This document shows, piece after piece, positions 1-7,536 of a stretch of DNA of 64,000 nucleotides. Both the position numbers and the translations under genes were made by a program. Source of the stretch: JAWCQZ01 sp038869515 [NCBI: Halobacteria archaeon] (GTDB lineage Archaea > Halobacteriota > Syntropharchaeia > JACQPP01); contig JAWCQZ010000005.1 of the NCBI GenBank assembly GCA_038869515.1, forward strand, positions 1 to 64,000. Reading direction: 5' to 3'. How positions within the stretch are numbered: position 1 is the stretch's first letter; every line of letters begins with the position of its first letter. A model generated the notes under the pieces. That model searched no databases, was not told the DNA's origin, and was given only the letters and a program-made list of their open reading frames with translations.

Positions 1-143
1 AGTCCACCGTCGGCTACGGCTACGTCCCGGGCATCGGCTGGATGGGGACCGACTTCGGGTTCAACCCGGGGGACGGGGTCTACATCTACCTGAGCGGGAA
101 CACGCCGTCGTTCCAGTGGCTCCCCGAACTCGTCCAGCCCTGA
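1..143 (+). CDS. C-terminal end of a probable exported or cell-surface protein (partial)
   Basis: Only the last 46 codons are in the window, read from base 3 to the TGA at 141-143. The peptide is rich in Gly, Tyr, Trp and Phe and contains a PGDGVYIYLSG stretch. Similar glycine/aromatic endings are seen in archaeal secreted beta-sandwich or S-layer-like proteins, so a surface location is plausible but not shown. No anchor or catalytic motif can be assigned because the N-terminus lies outside the window. Confidence 0.55.
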   Translation, partial: STVGYGYVPGIGWMGTDFGFNPGDGVYIYLSGNTPSFQWLPELVQP

Positions 144-208
144 GGCCGGGGGGCCCGTTGTCGACGAAACGGGAGAGTTCCCGAGAGGACCGGCAACAAA
201 GGCGCAAG

Positions 209-218
209 CCCTAATAGG
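209..218 (+). promoter_or_regulatory. TATA box of the amidohydrolase gene
   Basis: The sequence CCCTAATAGG is centred 27 bases before the ATG at 241, the spacing expected for an archaeal promoter whose transcript starts at or next to the start codon. No Shine-Dalgarno sequence precedes the ATG, so the mRNA is probably leaderless. Confidence 0.55.
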
Positions 219-240
219 CCCGTCGCCCCCAACTGCCCGC

Positions 241-1383
241 ATGCAGGAGACGGTTCTGGCGGGCACCCTGGTGACCCCCGAGAGGGAGGGGCCGGGCCAC
301 CTGGTCCTCCGGGGCGGCCGCATACGGGAGGTGGTGGAGGGGGCGGAGAAGGTCGAGGCCCGCCTCCGCGGAATCATCATCCCTCCCCTCGTGAACGCCC
401 ACACCCACCTCGGGGACGCGGTGGCCCGGGACCTGGGTCTACGGCTCCCCGCCCGCGGCCGGAAGCCAGCGGTCGCCCACCTCCGGGAGCTGGTGGGTCC
501 GGGAGGGTTCAAGCAGCGCGCCCTCGCCTCCGCCCCTCCCGGCCGGAAGGGGCGGGCGATGCGGAGGGCGGTCGCCGAGATGGTCCGGGGCGGAGCCCCG
601 GGGTTCGTCGACTTCCGGGAAGAGGGGCTCGCGGGGGTACAGACCCTCCGGAGGGCGATGGCAGGGCTCCCGGTCCGCGGGATGGTTCTTGGGAGGCCCA
701 CCGACAGCGATTTTCCAGAAAGGGTGTTGCGGGCCGCCGACGGGTTCGGCCTCTCCTCGGCCGCCGACCTCCCCCGGAGGCTCCTCGAGGAGTGCCGCAC
801 CCTCGCCCGCAGGCACCGCAAACCCTTCGCCATCCACGCCGGGGAGGCGTCCCGGAGCGACGTCGAGAGAGCCCTCTCCCTCGAGCCCGACCTCCTCGTC
901 CACATGGTCCACGCGACGCGCGGCGACCTGCGGCGGGTCGCTGACGCGGGCATCCCGGTGGTGGTCTGCCCCCGCAGCAACCGGGCCACCGGGGTCGGGA
1001 CGCCTCCGGTCCGGGAGATGCTCCGCGCGGGGGTCCGCGTCGCCCTCGGGACGGACAACGCGATGCTGAACGCGCCCGATATGTTCGCGGAGATGAGGTT
1101 CGCCGCCAAGAGCGGGCTCGGGGATGAACCGGCCGTGATGGAGATGGCGACAGGACCCGGAGCAGCCCTTCTCGACGCCCGCTGGGGCCTGGAGCGTGGC
1201 CTCGATGCGACCCTCGTGGTGCTCGACCCGCACTCCCCCCGCTTCCGCAGGGGCCGGGACCTGCGCCCCTCGGTGGTCCGGCGGGCTCGGGCGGAAGATG
1301 TCCGAGCCCTCGTGGTCGCGGGAGAGGTCTGGACCCGGCCGCGCATAGCGAAAATGGCAAGGGGTCGGGGAAAGGTTAAATAA
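241..1383 (+). CDS. Metal-dependent amidohydrolase (cytosine deaminase / S-adenosylhomocysteine deaminase-like)
   Basis: This 380-residue protein has the layout of the amidohydrolase (TIM-barrel) superfamily. An NAHTH metal motif lies near residue 53, followed by IHAGE near 200, a conserved HAT about 25 residues later and GTDN near 278, which together would hold one catalytic zinc or iron. The family deaminates or hydrolyses nucleobases and related rings; the substrate cannot be told here. The start at 241 fits the TATA box at 209-218. The protein is somewhat shorter than typical deaminases of about 420 residues. It lies upstream of a CBS-domain gene that has its own promoter, so the two need not be one operon. 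Confidence 0.8.
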   Translation: MQETVLAGTLVTPEREGPGHLVLRGGRIREVVEGAEKVEARLRGIIIPPLVNAHTHLGDAVARDLGLRLPARGRKPAVAHLRELVGPGGFKQRALASAPPGRKGRAMRRAVAEMVRGGAPGFVDFREEGLAGVQTLRRAMAGLPVRGMVLGRPTDSDFPERVLRAADGFGLSSAADLPRRLLEECRTLARRHRKPFAIHAGEASRSDVERALSLEPDLLVHMVHATRGDLRRVADAGIPVVVCPRSNRATGVGTPPVREMLRAGVRVALGTDNAMLNAPDMFAEMRFAAKSGLGDEPAVMEMATGPGAALLDARWGLERGLDATLVVLDPHSPRFRRGRDLRPSVVRRARAEDVRALVVAGEVWTRPRIAKMARGRGKVK

Positions 1384-1385
1384 GG
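1374..1385 (+). promoter_or_regulatory. TATA box of the CBS-domain gene
   Basis: GGTTAAATAAGG overlaps the stop codon of the amidohydrolase and is centred about 34 bases before the ATG at 1413, giving a predicted leader of only about 7 bases. Confidence 0.5.
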
Positions 1386-1412
1386 AGTCCCGTGCTTCGG
1401 TAGGACGGTCCA

Positions 1413-2282
1413 ATGGGCAAGAAAAAGCCGGACTCCATGCTGGTGAAAGACTGGATGAACAAGGAGGTGGCCTACATCACCCTCCCCTCCTCCCGGGACG
1501 ACGTGCTCGACATCCTCAAGAAGAAGCAGGTCTCCGGGGTGCCGGTCATCAAGGGCGGGGCCCTGGCGGGCATCATCACCCGCGTGGACCTCCTGAAGCA
1601 CCCGGAGGAGGAGCAGGTGGCCATGCTCATGAGCCGCAACCCGGTCTCGGTGCCCCCCGAGTCCACCCTCGCGGAGGCGGCCAAACTGATGCTGAAGCAC
1701 TCCATCCGCCGGCTTCCCGTCACCGGGCCCAAGAGCAAACTGATGGGCATCATCACCATCGCCGACGTGGTGAAGGCCATCCAGGACATGGAACTGGACG
1801 ACAACGTCGGCGGGCTGATTGACTCCGGGACCTTCGCCATCTGGGACGAGACCCCCCTGCCGGTGGTGGGCCGCATCTTCGAACTGGGGTTCCTCAAGGC
1901 GGCACCGGTCCTGAACTCCAAGGAGGAACTGGTCGGGGTCATCACCGACAAGCACCTCATCGCCGCCTCGCGCATCGAGGACTCGGTCCACCGCTCCGAC
2001 CTCTCCGGGACCGACGAGGACCAGTGGTCGTGGGAGTCCATCCGGGACACGATGAAGCTCTACTACGGCATCTCGAAGGTCCGGCTGCCGGGCGTCCCCC
2101 TCAAGCAGATCATGCTGAAGAGCAGCGTCACCTGCTACCGGAACTCCTCCGCCTCGGAGTGCGCGAAAAAGATGCGGGAGCACAAACTGGACCAGTTGCC
2201 GGTGGTCAACGCCCAGAACCACCTCATCGGGTTGCTGCGGGACCGGGACCTGCTGAAGGCGCTCGTCAAGCACGCAAAGTAA
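1413..2282 (+). CDS. Four-CBS-domain protein
   Basis: The 289 residues form four successive CBS repeats, roughly 8-58, 68-125, 135-190 and 232-288, each with the usual hydrophobic pattern ending in a GIIT or GLLRDRD-like strand and helix. No enzyme, channel or DNA-binding domain is attached. CBS pairs bind adenine nucleotides or S-adenosylmethionine and act as sensors for a partner protein. The gene stands alone between an amidohydrolase and GlyRS, with its own promoter, so the partner is unknown. Confidence 0.85.
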   Translation: MGKKKPDSMLVKDWMNKEVAYITLPSSRDDVLDILKKKQVSGVPVIKGGALAGIITRVDLLKHPEEEQVAMLMSRNPVSVPPESTLAEAAKLMLKHSIRRLPVTGPKSKLMGIITIADVVKAIQDMELDDNVGGLIDSGTFAIWDETPLPVVGRIFELGFLKAAPVLNSKEELVGVITDKHLIAASRIEDSVHRSDLSGTDEDQWSWESIRDTMKLYYGISKVRLPGVPLKQIMLKSSVTCYRNSSASECAKKMREHKLDQLPVVNAQNHLIGLLRDRDLLKALVKHAK

Positions 2283-2291
2283 ATTGATAAC
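2283..2291 (+). promoter_or_regulatory. TATA box of glyS
   Basis: ATTGATAAC begins directly after the CBS gene stop codon and is centred 26 bases before the ATG at 2313, which indicates a leaderless glyS transcript. Confidence 0.5.
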
Positions 2292-2312
2292 CGCCGCCCC
2301 CTTCCTCGCAGG

Positions 2313-3989
2313 ATGACCCCCGCGCCGTCGAAACCCGCCCCGGCGAAGAAGCCCTCCGCCACGCCCCCGGGAGAGCATCCTGTCCTCGAACTGATGCTCC
2401 GCCGGGGCTTCCTCTGGCCCTCCTGCGAGCCCTACGGCGGCTTCGCCGGGGTCTACGACTACGGCCCCCTCGGAGCCCCCCTCAAGCGGAACCTGGAACA
2501 GCTCTGGCGGGAGTTCTACGCCCGGGAGGGGTTCCACGAGGTGGAGACCGGCCTCCTCGCCCCCGAGGAGGTCTTCCGCGCCTCGGGCCACCTCTCCCAC
2601 TTCTCCGACGCGATGGCGGAGTGCCCGAAGTGCCGGGGGGCGTTCCGGGCGGACCATCTGAAGGACCCAAGGAAGTGCCCCGATTGCGGAGGCCCCCTCC
2701 AGGAGGCCCGTCCGTTCCTCCTGATGATGGAGACGCGCGTGGGGACGGGGCGCAAGGCCTACCTCCGGCCCGAGACCGCCCAGGGCATCTACCTCTGCTT
2801 CAAGCGGTTGGTGAAGCACGGCAGGGACCGGTTGCCGGTGGGCGCCTTCCAGGTGGGCAAGTCGTTCCGCAACGAGATTTCGCCCCGCCAGGGGCCCGTC
2901 CGGCTCCGGGAGTTCACCATGGGCGAAGTCGAACTCTTCGTCCACCCCGGGGGGAAGGCGAAGCACCCGAAGTTCGCCGAGGTCGCGGGCCTCCGGGCGC
3001 GGATGGTCCCGGGGGAGGGGAAGGAGACCGTGATGTCGTTCGGGGACGCGGTCGCGAAGGGAATCATCCTCCACGAGTTCCTCGCCTACCACCTGGCCCG
3101 CATCCAGGAGTTCCTCATCTCGGCGGGCCTCCCGGCGGACAGAATCCGCCTCCGGCAGCACCGGAAGGACGAACTGGCCCACTATGCGCTGGACTGCTGG
3201 GACGCCGAGGTCGAGACGGCCGCCTACGGATGGATCGAGGTCGTCGGCCTCGCCGACCGGAGCGACTTCGACCTCCGGCAGCACTCGGTCCACAGCGGGG
3301 AGTCGCTGGCCTTCTTCGTCCCCCACCCCAAACCGGTCAAAAAACGGATGCATGTGGCCAAGCCGAAGGACCCCGGGGCGATGGGGCGGCAATACAAGGA
3401 GCGGTTCCCCCTTATCGAGCGGGCCCTGGAGGACTTGGCCCGGACCCGGCCGGCCGACCTCCAGAAGGACCCCATCCGGCTCCGCATCGGCAACGACGAG
3501 GTGGCTCTGCCCCGCGCCTCGGTTCAGGTCGCGGAGACCGAAGTGGAGGAGACCGGCGCCGAGGCGGTCCCCCACGTCATCGAGCCCTCCTTCGGATTCG
3601 ACCGGCTCCTCTACGCGCTCTTGGAATCGGCCTACGCCGAGGACACGGTGGAGGGCGAGGTCCGGAAGCGGCTGCGCCTCCGGCCCCGGGTGGCCCCGCT
3701 CCTGGTCGGGGTCCTCCCCCTCCTCGGGAACCACGACGGCCTCGTCGCTATGGCGCGCGACCTCCACGCCCGGCTGGCGGCGGCGGGACTCCGGGCCGAC
3801 TACGACGACTCCGGCACCGTGGGGCGGCGCTATCGCCGGTACGACGAGGTGGGGACGCCCTTCTGCGTCACGGTGGACCACCGCAGTTTGGAGGACGGGA
3901 CGGTCACCGTGCGGGACCGGGACACGACCGAGCAGCTCCGGGTCGCTGCGAAGGACCTGGAGGCCTGGCTCAGGGCCCGGGTGGGATAG
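2313..3989 (+). CDS. glyS: Glycyl-tRNA synthetase, archaeal/eukaryal alpha2 type
   Basis: This 558-residue class II synthetase charges tRNA-Gly. The N-terminal SCEPYGGFAGVYDYGPLG block is typical of archaeal and eukaryal GlyRS. A zinc-ribbon insertion with CPKC and CPDC lies near residues 104-126. Motif 2 is seen in FRNEISPRQGPVRLREF and motif 3 in PSFGFDRLLYALL. The C-terminal 100 residues form the anticodon-binding domain. The Pro/Ala/Lys-rich first 18 residues are probably a disordered extension. The stop codon overlaps the GTG start of the next gene, so a methyltransferase is translationally coupled to it. Confidence 0.95.
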   Translation: MTPAPSKPAPAKKPSATPPGEHPVLELMLRRGFLWPSCEPYGGFAGVYDYGPLGAPLKRNLEQLWREFYAREGFHEVETGLLAPEEVFRASGHLSHFSDAMAECPKCRGAFRADHLKDPRKCPDCGGPLQEARPFLLMMETRVGTGRKAYLRPETAQGIYLCFKRLVKHGRDRLPVGAFQVGKSFRNEISPRQGPVRLREFTMGEVELFVHPGGKAKHPKFAEVAGLRARMVPGEGKETVMSFGDAVAKGIILHEFLAYHLARIQEFLISAGLPADRIRLRQHRKDELAHYALDCWDAEVETAAYGWIEVVGLADRSDFDLRQHSVHSGESLAFFVPHPKPVKKRMHVAKPKDPGAMGRQYKERFPLIERALEDLARTRPADLQKDPIRLRIGNDEVALPRASVQVAETEVEETGAEAVPHVIEPSFGFDRLLYALLESAYAEDTVEGEVRKRLRLRPRVAPLLVGVLPLLGNHDGLVAMARDLHARLAAAGLRADYDDSGTVGRRYRRYDEVGTPFCVTVDHRSLEDGTVTVRDRDTTEQLRVAAKDLEAWLRARVG

Positions 3990-4618
3990 TGTCCCGGACC
4001 GAGTTCCGCGACGCCTCGGGCCGCCGCACCCTCCACAAGCCGGAGTGGCTCCAGGGGGAGACGCCGGCCTACTCCGGGAAGCGGGTCCTCGACATCGGGT
4101 GCTCCTACAAGCAGCGGGGAGAGGTATCGTCCTTCTACCTCTCCCTGGACCTCTCGCGCCAACGGGGGCCCATGGTGGTGGGTGACTGCCACCACTTGCC
4201 GGTCAGGGACGGCTCGGTGGACGTGGTGTTCATGTTCTCCCTCCTCGAGCATGTCCCCGATCCGCCCCGGGCCGTCCGGGAGGCGCGGCGGGTGCTGAGG
4301 CCCGGCGGGAGACTCCACGTCACCGTGCCTTTCCTGAACTTCTACCACGACGAGGTGGACTACTACCGCTGGACCGAGGACGGCCTCCGTGTCCTCCTGC
4401 GGGAGTTCCAGGTCGTACGCCTGGAGAGGACTGCCGCCGGGCTCTTCTCGGTCCTCCTGGACTGGATGCTCTCCGGGACCTTCGTCTTCCCGCGGCCCGT
4501 GGCCACTGCCGCCCAGGCAGTGCTCCGCCTGCTGCGCAGAATCGCGGGGCGGGTGGATGTCGCACGCGACCGGTTCTACGGCTTCCTCACGGCGGAGGCT
4601 GTCAAGCCGGCCGGGTGA
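3989..4618 (+). CDS. Class I SAM-dependent methyltransferase
   Basis: The GTG start at 3989-3991 shares its G with the TAG of glyS, a coupled arrangement that supports this start. The 209-residue protein has motif I (VLDIGCS) near residue 35, an acidic residue ending strand 2 (LSLDLS), a motif IV region (VVFMFSLLEHV) and the VLRPGGRLHVTVPF strand typical of the Methyltransf_11 group. These use S-adenosylmethionine, but the acceptor cannot be read from sequence. The C-terminal half carries a hydrophobic stretch that may contact a membrane or lipid. Confidence 0.8.
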   Translation: MSRTEFRDASGRRTLHKPEWLQGETPAYSGKRVLDIGCSYKQRGEVSSFYLSLDLSRQRGPMVVGDCHHLPVRDGSVDVVFMFSLLEHVPDPPRAVREARRVLRPGGRLHVTVPFLNFYHDEVDYYRWTEDGLRVLLREFQVVRLERTAAGLFSVLLDWMLSGTFVFPRPVATAAQAVLRLLRRIAGRVDVARDRFYGFLTAEAVKPAG

Positions 4619-4639
4619 TTCCGCCCCGGGGCGGAGGCC

Positions 4640-5038
4640 TCAACGCCGTTCCAGGGCGACCCGGCAGAGGCCCTTGACGAACTCGATGAGGGAGGTGCTC
4701 TCGTCCAGGCGGGTCTCGACGCACTTCTGGAGCCGCGCGCGGTCCACCGGATGGTAGACGATCTGCCGCGTCCTCCGGACCGGTGTCAGGAGGCCCTGCC
4801 TAACCAGGCCGGCCAGTGTGGGGTAGACCCGCCCCGGGCTGAAGCGGACTCCCGAGTCCCGGTGGATGTTGTCCATGAGGGCCCGGCCGGTCTGGGGCTC
4901 CCGCATGAGATAGGCGAGGAGGACGGTCTCCAGCTGGACCTTGCTGAGGGTCCTGACGGCCATCCCCGAGAGGGGCCTCTCCCGGGAACATCTTGCGTCT
5001 CCATCCGTTTCGTGCAGCTGACGGGCGGGATCGGCCAT
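4640..5038 (-). CDS. PadR-family winged-helix transcriptional regulator
   Basis: The 132-residue protein has a PadR-like core (LETVLLAYLMREPQTGRALMDNI, then RFSPGRVYPTLAGLVRQGLLTPV) forming a winged helix with the typical GxVYPTL recognition helix. A C-terminal helix would dimerise. ATG 5038 is preceded by GGAGG nine bases upstream, and a TATA-like AAAAATATT lies at 5075-5085, giving a short leader. An internal Met at 4963 is an alternative start. Its 3' end faces the upstream methyltransferase gene; no target is evident. Confidence 0.8.
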   Translation of the reverse strand: MADPARQLHETDGDARCSRERPLSGMAVRTLSKVQLETVLLAYLMREPQTGRALMDNIHRDSGVRFSPGRVYPTLAGLVRQGLLTPVRRTRQIVYHPVDRARLQKCVETRLDESTSLIEFVKGLCRVALERR

Positions 5039-5225
5039 CGCCTTGGGTCCTCCGCAATGGGGCCGGGACGCGGGAATATTTTTGCCAAAAATCGGGTTCA
5101 GATTCCTCCGGTGGTGCGGGCCGGTCGACCTCCAAAACCCGCCCTATTTGTCCTTGCGTCCGGGCCGGGCGAAGCCGGGAGGGGGCGGGAGAGCGCGGCC
5201 GGTCCACGGAAGAGGGTCCGGCGGG

Positions 5226-6785
5226 TCACGGCCAGGTCACCATCTTCAGCCCCGGCATGGCCTTCCCGTAGCGCTTTTTGACCTCGGCGGGCCACCGGTC
5301 CGCGTCGAGCCCCTTCTGGGCGAGGAAACCCGCCATCCACCGGGTGAGGCCGAAGCCGCCGCACCCGGTCCAGATGTCCCGGTCCTTGGCCTCCTTGATG
5401 TGGAAGGCGTCCACGTACTTGGTCCGGGCGGAGGTGTAGGCGCCGATTTCGAGCCACTCCGACCTCTCCCGGTCGCCCCGGTAGGGGAGCCACACCTCCA
5501 GGTCCTTCGTCGGGATGGCGCGACTCTCGGAGATGTCCACGCGGTCCTGCGCCCCCGGGGCGGCGTAGAAGGGGGCCCCGACCACGAGCCGGGCCTCCAG
5601 GTCGAGAGTCTTCTCGGCGAGTTCGTAGGCCTTCTCGGCAATTCCGTCCCGGGTCTCCACCACCTGCTCCGGGGTCCCGAGCCAGACCGACTCCATCCGC
5701 CAGAACTCGGTGGTCCGGACCAGCCCCTCGACGCCGCCCCCCTCGGAGCGGTAGGTCCAGCCCGAGGCGTCGAACATCTTGACCGGCAGGTCCTCCAGCC
5801 GGACGCGCTCCTTGGAGAACAACTGGTAGAAGGGTTCGCACTGGGCGGGCGCGAGGACGTATTCGGGTTCGGGAAGGAGGCTCCGGAGGATGTCGCGACG
5901 GATCTCCTTCTTCAATTTTGCGACCTCCTTGAACTCCTTGAACTTCTCCGGCTCCCGCGGCGGCGACGAGGCGTAGAACATCCCTTCGGGGAGGTGCTCG
6001 AAGTAGCCGGGCATCTTCGCCATGACCTCCATCGAGATGAGTTTCGGGAACATCGCCTCCTGGAACCCGAGGGGCCGCAGGACCTTCTCCACCGCCAGAT
6101 CCTTCAGCACGTAGAGCAGCCGCGCCGCGGGGGGCAGGAGGACCCACTGTGCCCGGCCCGGGAAGCGCTTGACCCAGCCGCGGGCCGCGCCGGCGGCGGC
6201 GACCTCCTCGGAGAAGAGGGGGGCCTTTGGCTTGGAGGCGCGGAGGAGGTGGCCGTAGGGGACGCCCCGGGCGGGCTCTCTGGCGGCAGGAGGCCCGGAC
6301 CCCCTCGGCATCCGGTCCTTCAATATGCGGTCGATGTATCCGGGAGCCAGCTCGCTCTCCGCGAGGTCTCGAAACAGGATGGCCCGGGAGGCGGGCTCAT
6401 CCACCTTGGCGTAGTCGCAATATTTTGGTCCCGGCTCAAACCGTGCCAGTTCCCTGTCGATCTCCTCCCGGCTCAACCCTTCTGAAAATGCGGCCCAGGG
6501 GGCCGAGACTTCCCGTATCCCGATTTTGTGGGCCTTTCCCAGAGTTCCGGCGAGAGCGTTCTTCACCTGCAAGAGGGCGTGATGGACCGGCGGAGTGCCG
6601 CCGCCCCGCAACTCCACGTCAAGGCGATCCCCGTCCAGAGACCATGCCAGGAGTTCTACCCCGCCGGGGGGCGGGGCCTGAGCCTGGAACCGGGCGGCCG
6701 CGTCCCCCAGAACCCGCTCCACGGTCGCCCGGGCGGCCTCTGCGGTGCGGCTCAGGGCGAAGGAACCCTTCAATCTCTGTTCCAT
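5226..6785 (-). CDS. serS: Seryl-tRNA synthetase, methanogen (zinc-dependent, type 2) form
   Basis: This enzyme charges tRNA-Ser and tRNA-Sec-like substrates. The 519 residues match the rare SerRS form first known from methanogens rather than the common bacterial/eukaryal form. It has a KGSF start, a divergent N-terminal tRNA-binding domain with no long coiled-coil arm, and three expected zinc ligands: Cys316 (APAQCEPFYQ), Glu365 (FWRMES) and Cys475 (TGCGGFG). Their spacing agrees with the Methanosarcina enzyme. The start at 6785 fits a TATA box (TTTTTAA on the minus strand) centred 29 bases upstream; an upstream in-frame ATG at 6860 would lie beyond that promoter and is rejected. Confidence 0.9.
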   Translation of the reverse strand: MEQRLKGSFALSRTAEAARATVERVLGDAAARFQAQAPPPGGVELLAWSLDGDRLDVELRGGGTPPVHHALLQVKNALAGTLGKAHKIGIREVSAPWAAFSEGLSREEIDRELARFEPGPKYCDYAKVDEPASRAILFRDLAESELAPGYIDRILKDRMPRGSGPPAAREPARGVPYGHLLRASKPKAPLFSEEVAAAGAARGWVKRFPGRAQWVLLPPAARLLYVLKDLAVEKVLRPLGFQEAMFPKLISMEVMAKMPGYFEHLPEGMFYASSPPREPEKFKEFKEVAKLKKEIRRDILRSLLPEPEYVLAPAQCEPFYQLFSKERVRLEDLPVKMFDASGWTYRSEGGGVEGLVRTTEFWRMESVWLGTPEQVVETRDGIAEKAYELAEKTLDLEARLVVGAPFYAAPGAQDRVDISESRAIPTKDLEVWLPYRGDRERSEWLEIGAYTSARTKYVDAFHIKEAKDRDIWTGCGGFGLTRWMAGFLAQKGLDADRWPAEVKKRYGKAMPGLKMVTWP

Positions 6786-6808
6786 GGTCCCGGAATTAGG
6801 AAGAGGGC

Positions 6809-6818
6809 GGTTAAAAAC
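6809..6818 (-). promoter_or_regulatory. TATA box of serS
   Basis: On the minus strand TGGTTTTTAA is centred about 29 bases before the ATG at 6785. It fixes the start of serS and implies a leaderless mRNA. Confidence 0.5.
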
Positions 6819-6824
6819 CACCCC

Positions 6825-6834
6825 GGTTTTATAG
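6825..6834 (+). promoter_or_regulatory. TATA box of the winged-helix gene
   Basis: GGTTTTATAG is centred about 29 bases before the ATG at 6859. It lies back-to-back with the serS TATA box, so the 73-base divergent gap holds two compact promoters and little else. Confidence 0.55.
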
Positions 6835-6858
6835 TAGGAAACCACCAACCTCCCTGCC

Positions 6859-7434
6859 ATGGAGGACGAGGTTCTGGCCCACCTGAAGGTCGGCCCGAAG
6901 ACCGCGGACGAACTGGTGAAGTTGGTGGAGGTCAGCCGGAAGACCCTCTATAAGCGGATGCGGGACCTCGCGGAGGCGAAGAAGGTGCTCCTCTTCCCCC
7001 TCTACTCGAACGGCCACTGGGTCAGCCTCTACGCCCTGCCCCACCACCGGGACCTCGCGGTCGCCATCTCGGGCTACATCCCCGCCGACCGGGGGGTCCA
7101 CGGCCTGGAGACGCGCCTCGGGGGCGCCCTGGAGGTCCTGCGGCTCAAACTCTGCCGGAACCCCGACGTGGACGAACTGGCCCTCGAACTCGGGGAGAAC
7201 CCCGAAGACAAGTCTGTCCGGGACGCCATCTACCGGGTCGCCTCCCGGATGAACTGGAGGCCCCCGGCGCCCGAGGAGCGGAAGCGGGGGGACCGGGAGA
7301 GGGAGCTGGTCCTCCAGTTGGCGATGTGGCTCCGCAAGGGCCACCTGGAGAACCTCAAGGGGCGGCCCGAGCCGATGGTGAAGAAGGCGCGGGCCTACCT
7401 GGAGCGGTTCCCGGACGCGGTCCCGAACCTCTGA
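6859..7434 (+). CDS. Winged-helix DNA-binding domain protein
   Basis: The first 60 residues form a helix-turn-helix (KTADELVKLVEVSRKTLYKRMRDLAEAKKV) followed by a wing-like FPLYSNGHWVSLYAL hairpin, as in MarR/ArsR-type regulators. The remaining 130 residues are mostly helical with no motif I recognise. The start at 6859 fits the TATA box at 6825-6834. It is divergent from serS and may regulate itself or serS, which is inference from position only. Confidence 0.65.
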   Translation: MEDEVLAHLKVGPKTADELVKLVEVSRKTLYKRMRDLAEAKKVLLFPLYSNGHWVSLYALPHHRDLAVAISGYIPADRGVHGLETRLGGALEVLRLKLCRNPDVDELALELGENPEDKSVRDAIYRVASRMNWRPPAPEERKRGDRERELVLQLAMWLRKGHLENLKGRPEPMVKKARAYLERFPDAVPNL

Positions 7435-7536
7435 AGGGCGTTTCGGCGCCCATCTTCGCGCGGCGGACCTTGCTCCCCATCAGGGTCGTGTGGTGCTCTG
7501 CAACTCGCGGAAGGATTGCTCGGAGGTCGACAACAC

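Noticed and set aside
6786-6860. Longer serS start at 6860
   Set aside because: The TATA box at 6809-6818 would lie inside the coding region, and the added residues do not resemble any SerRS N-terminus.
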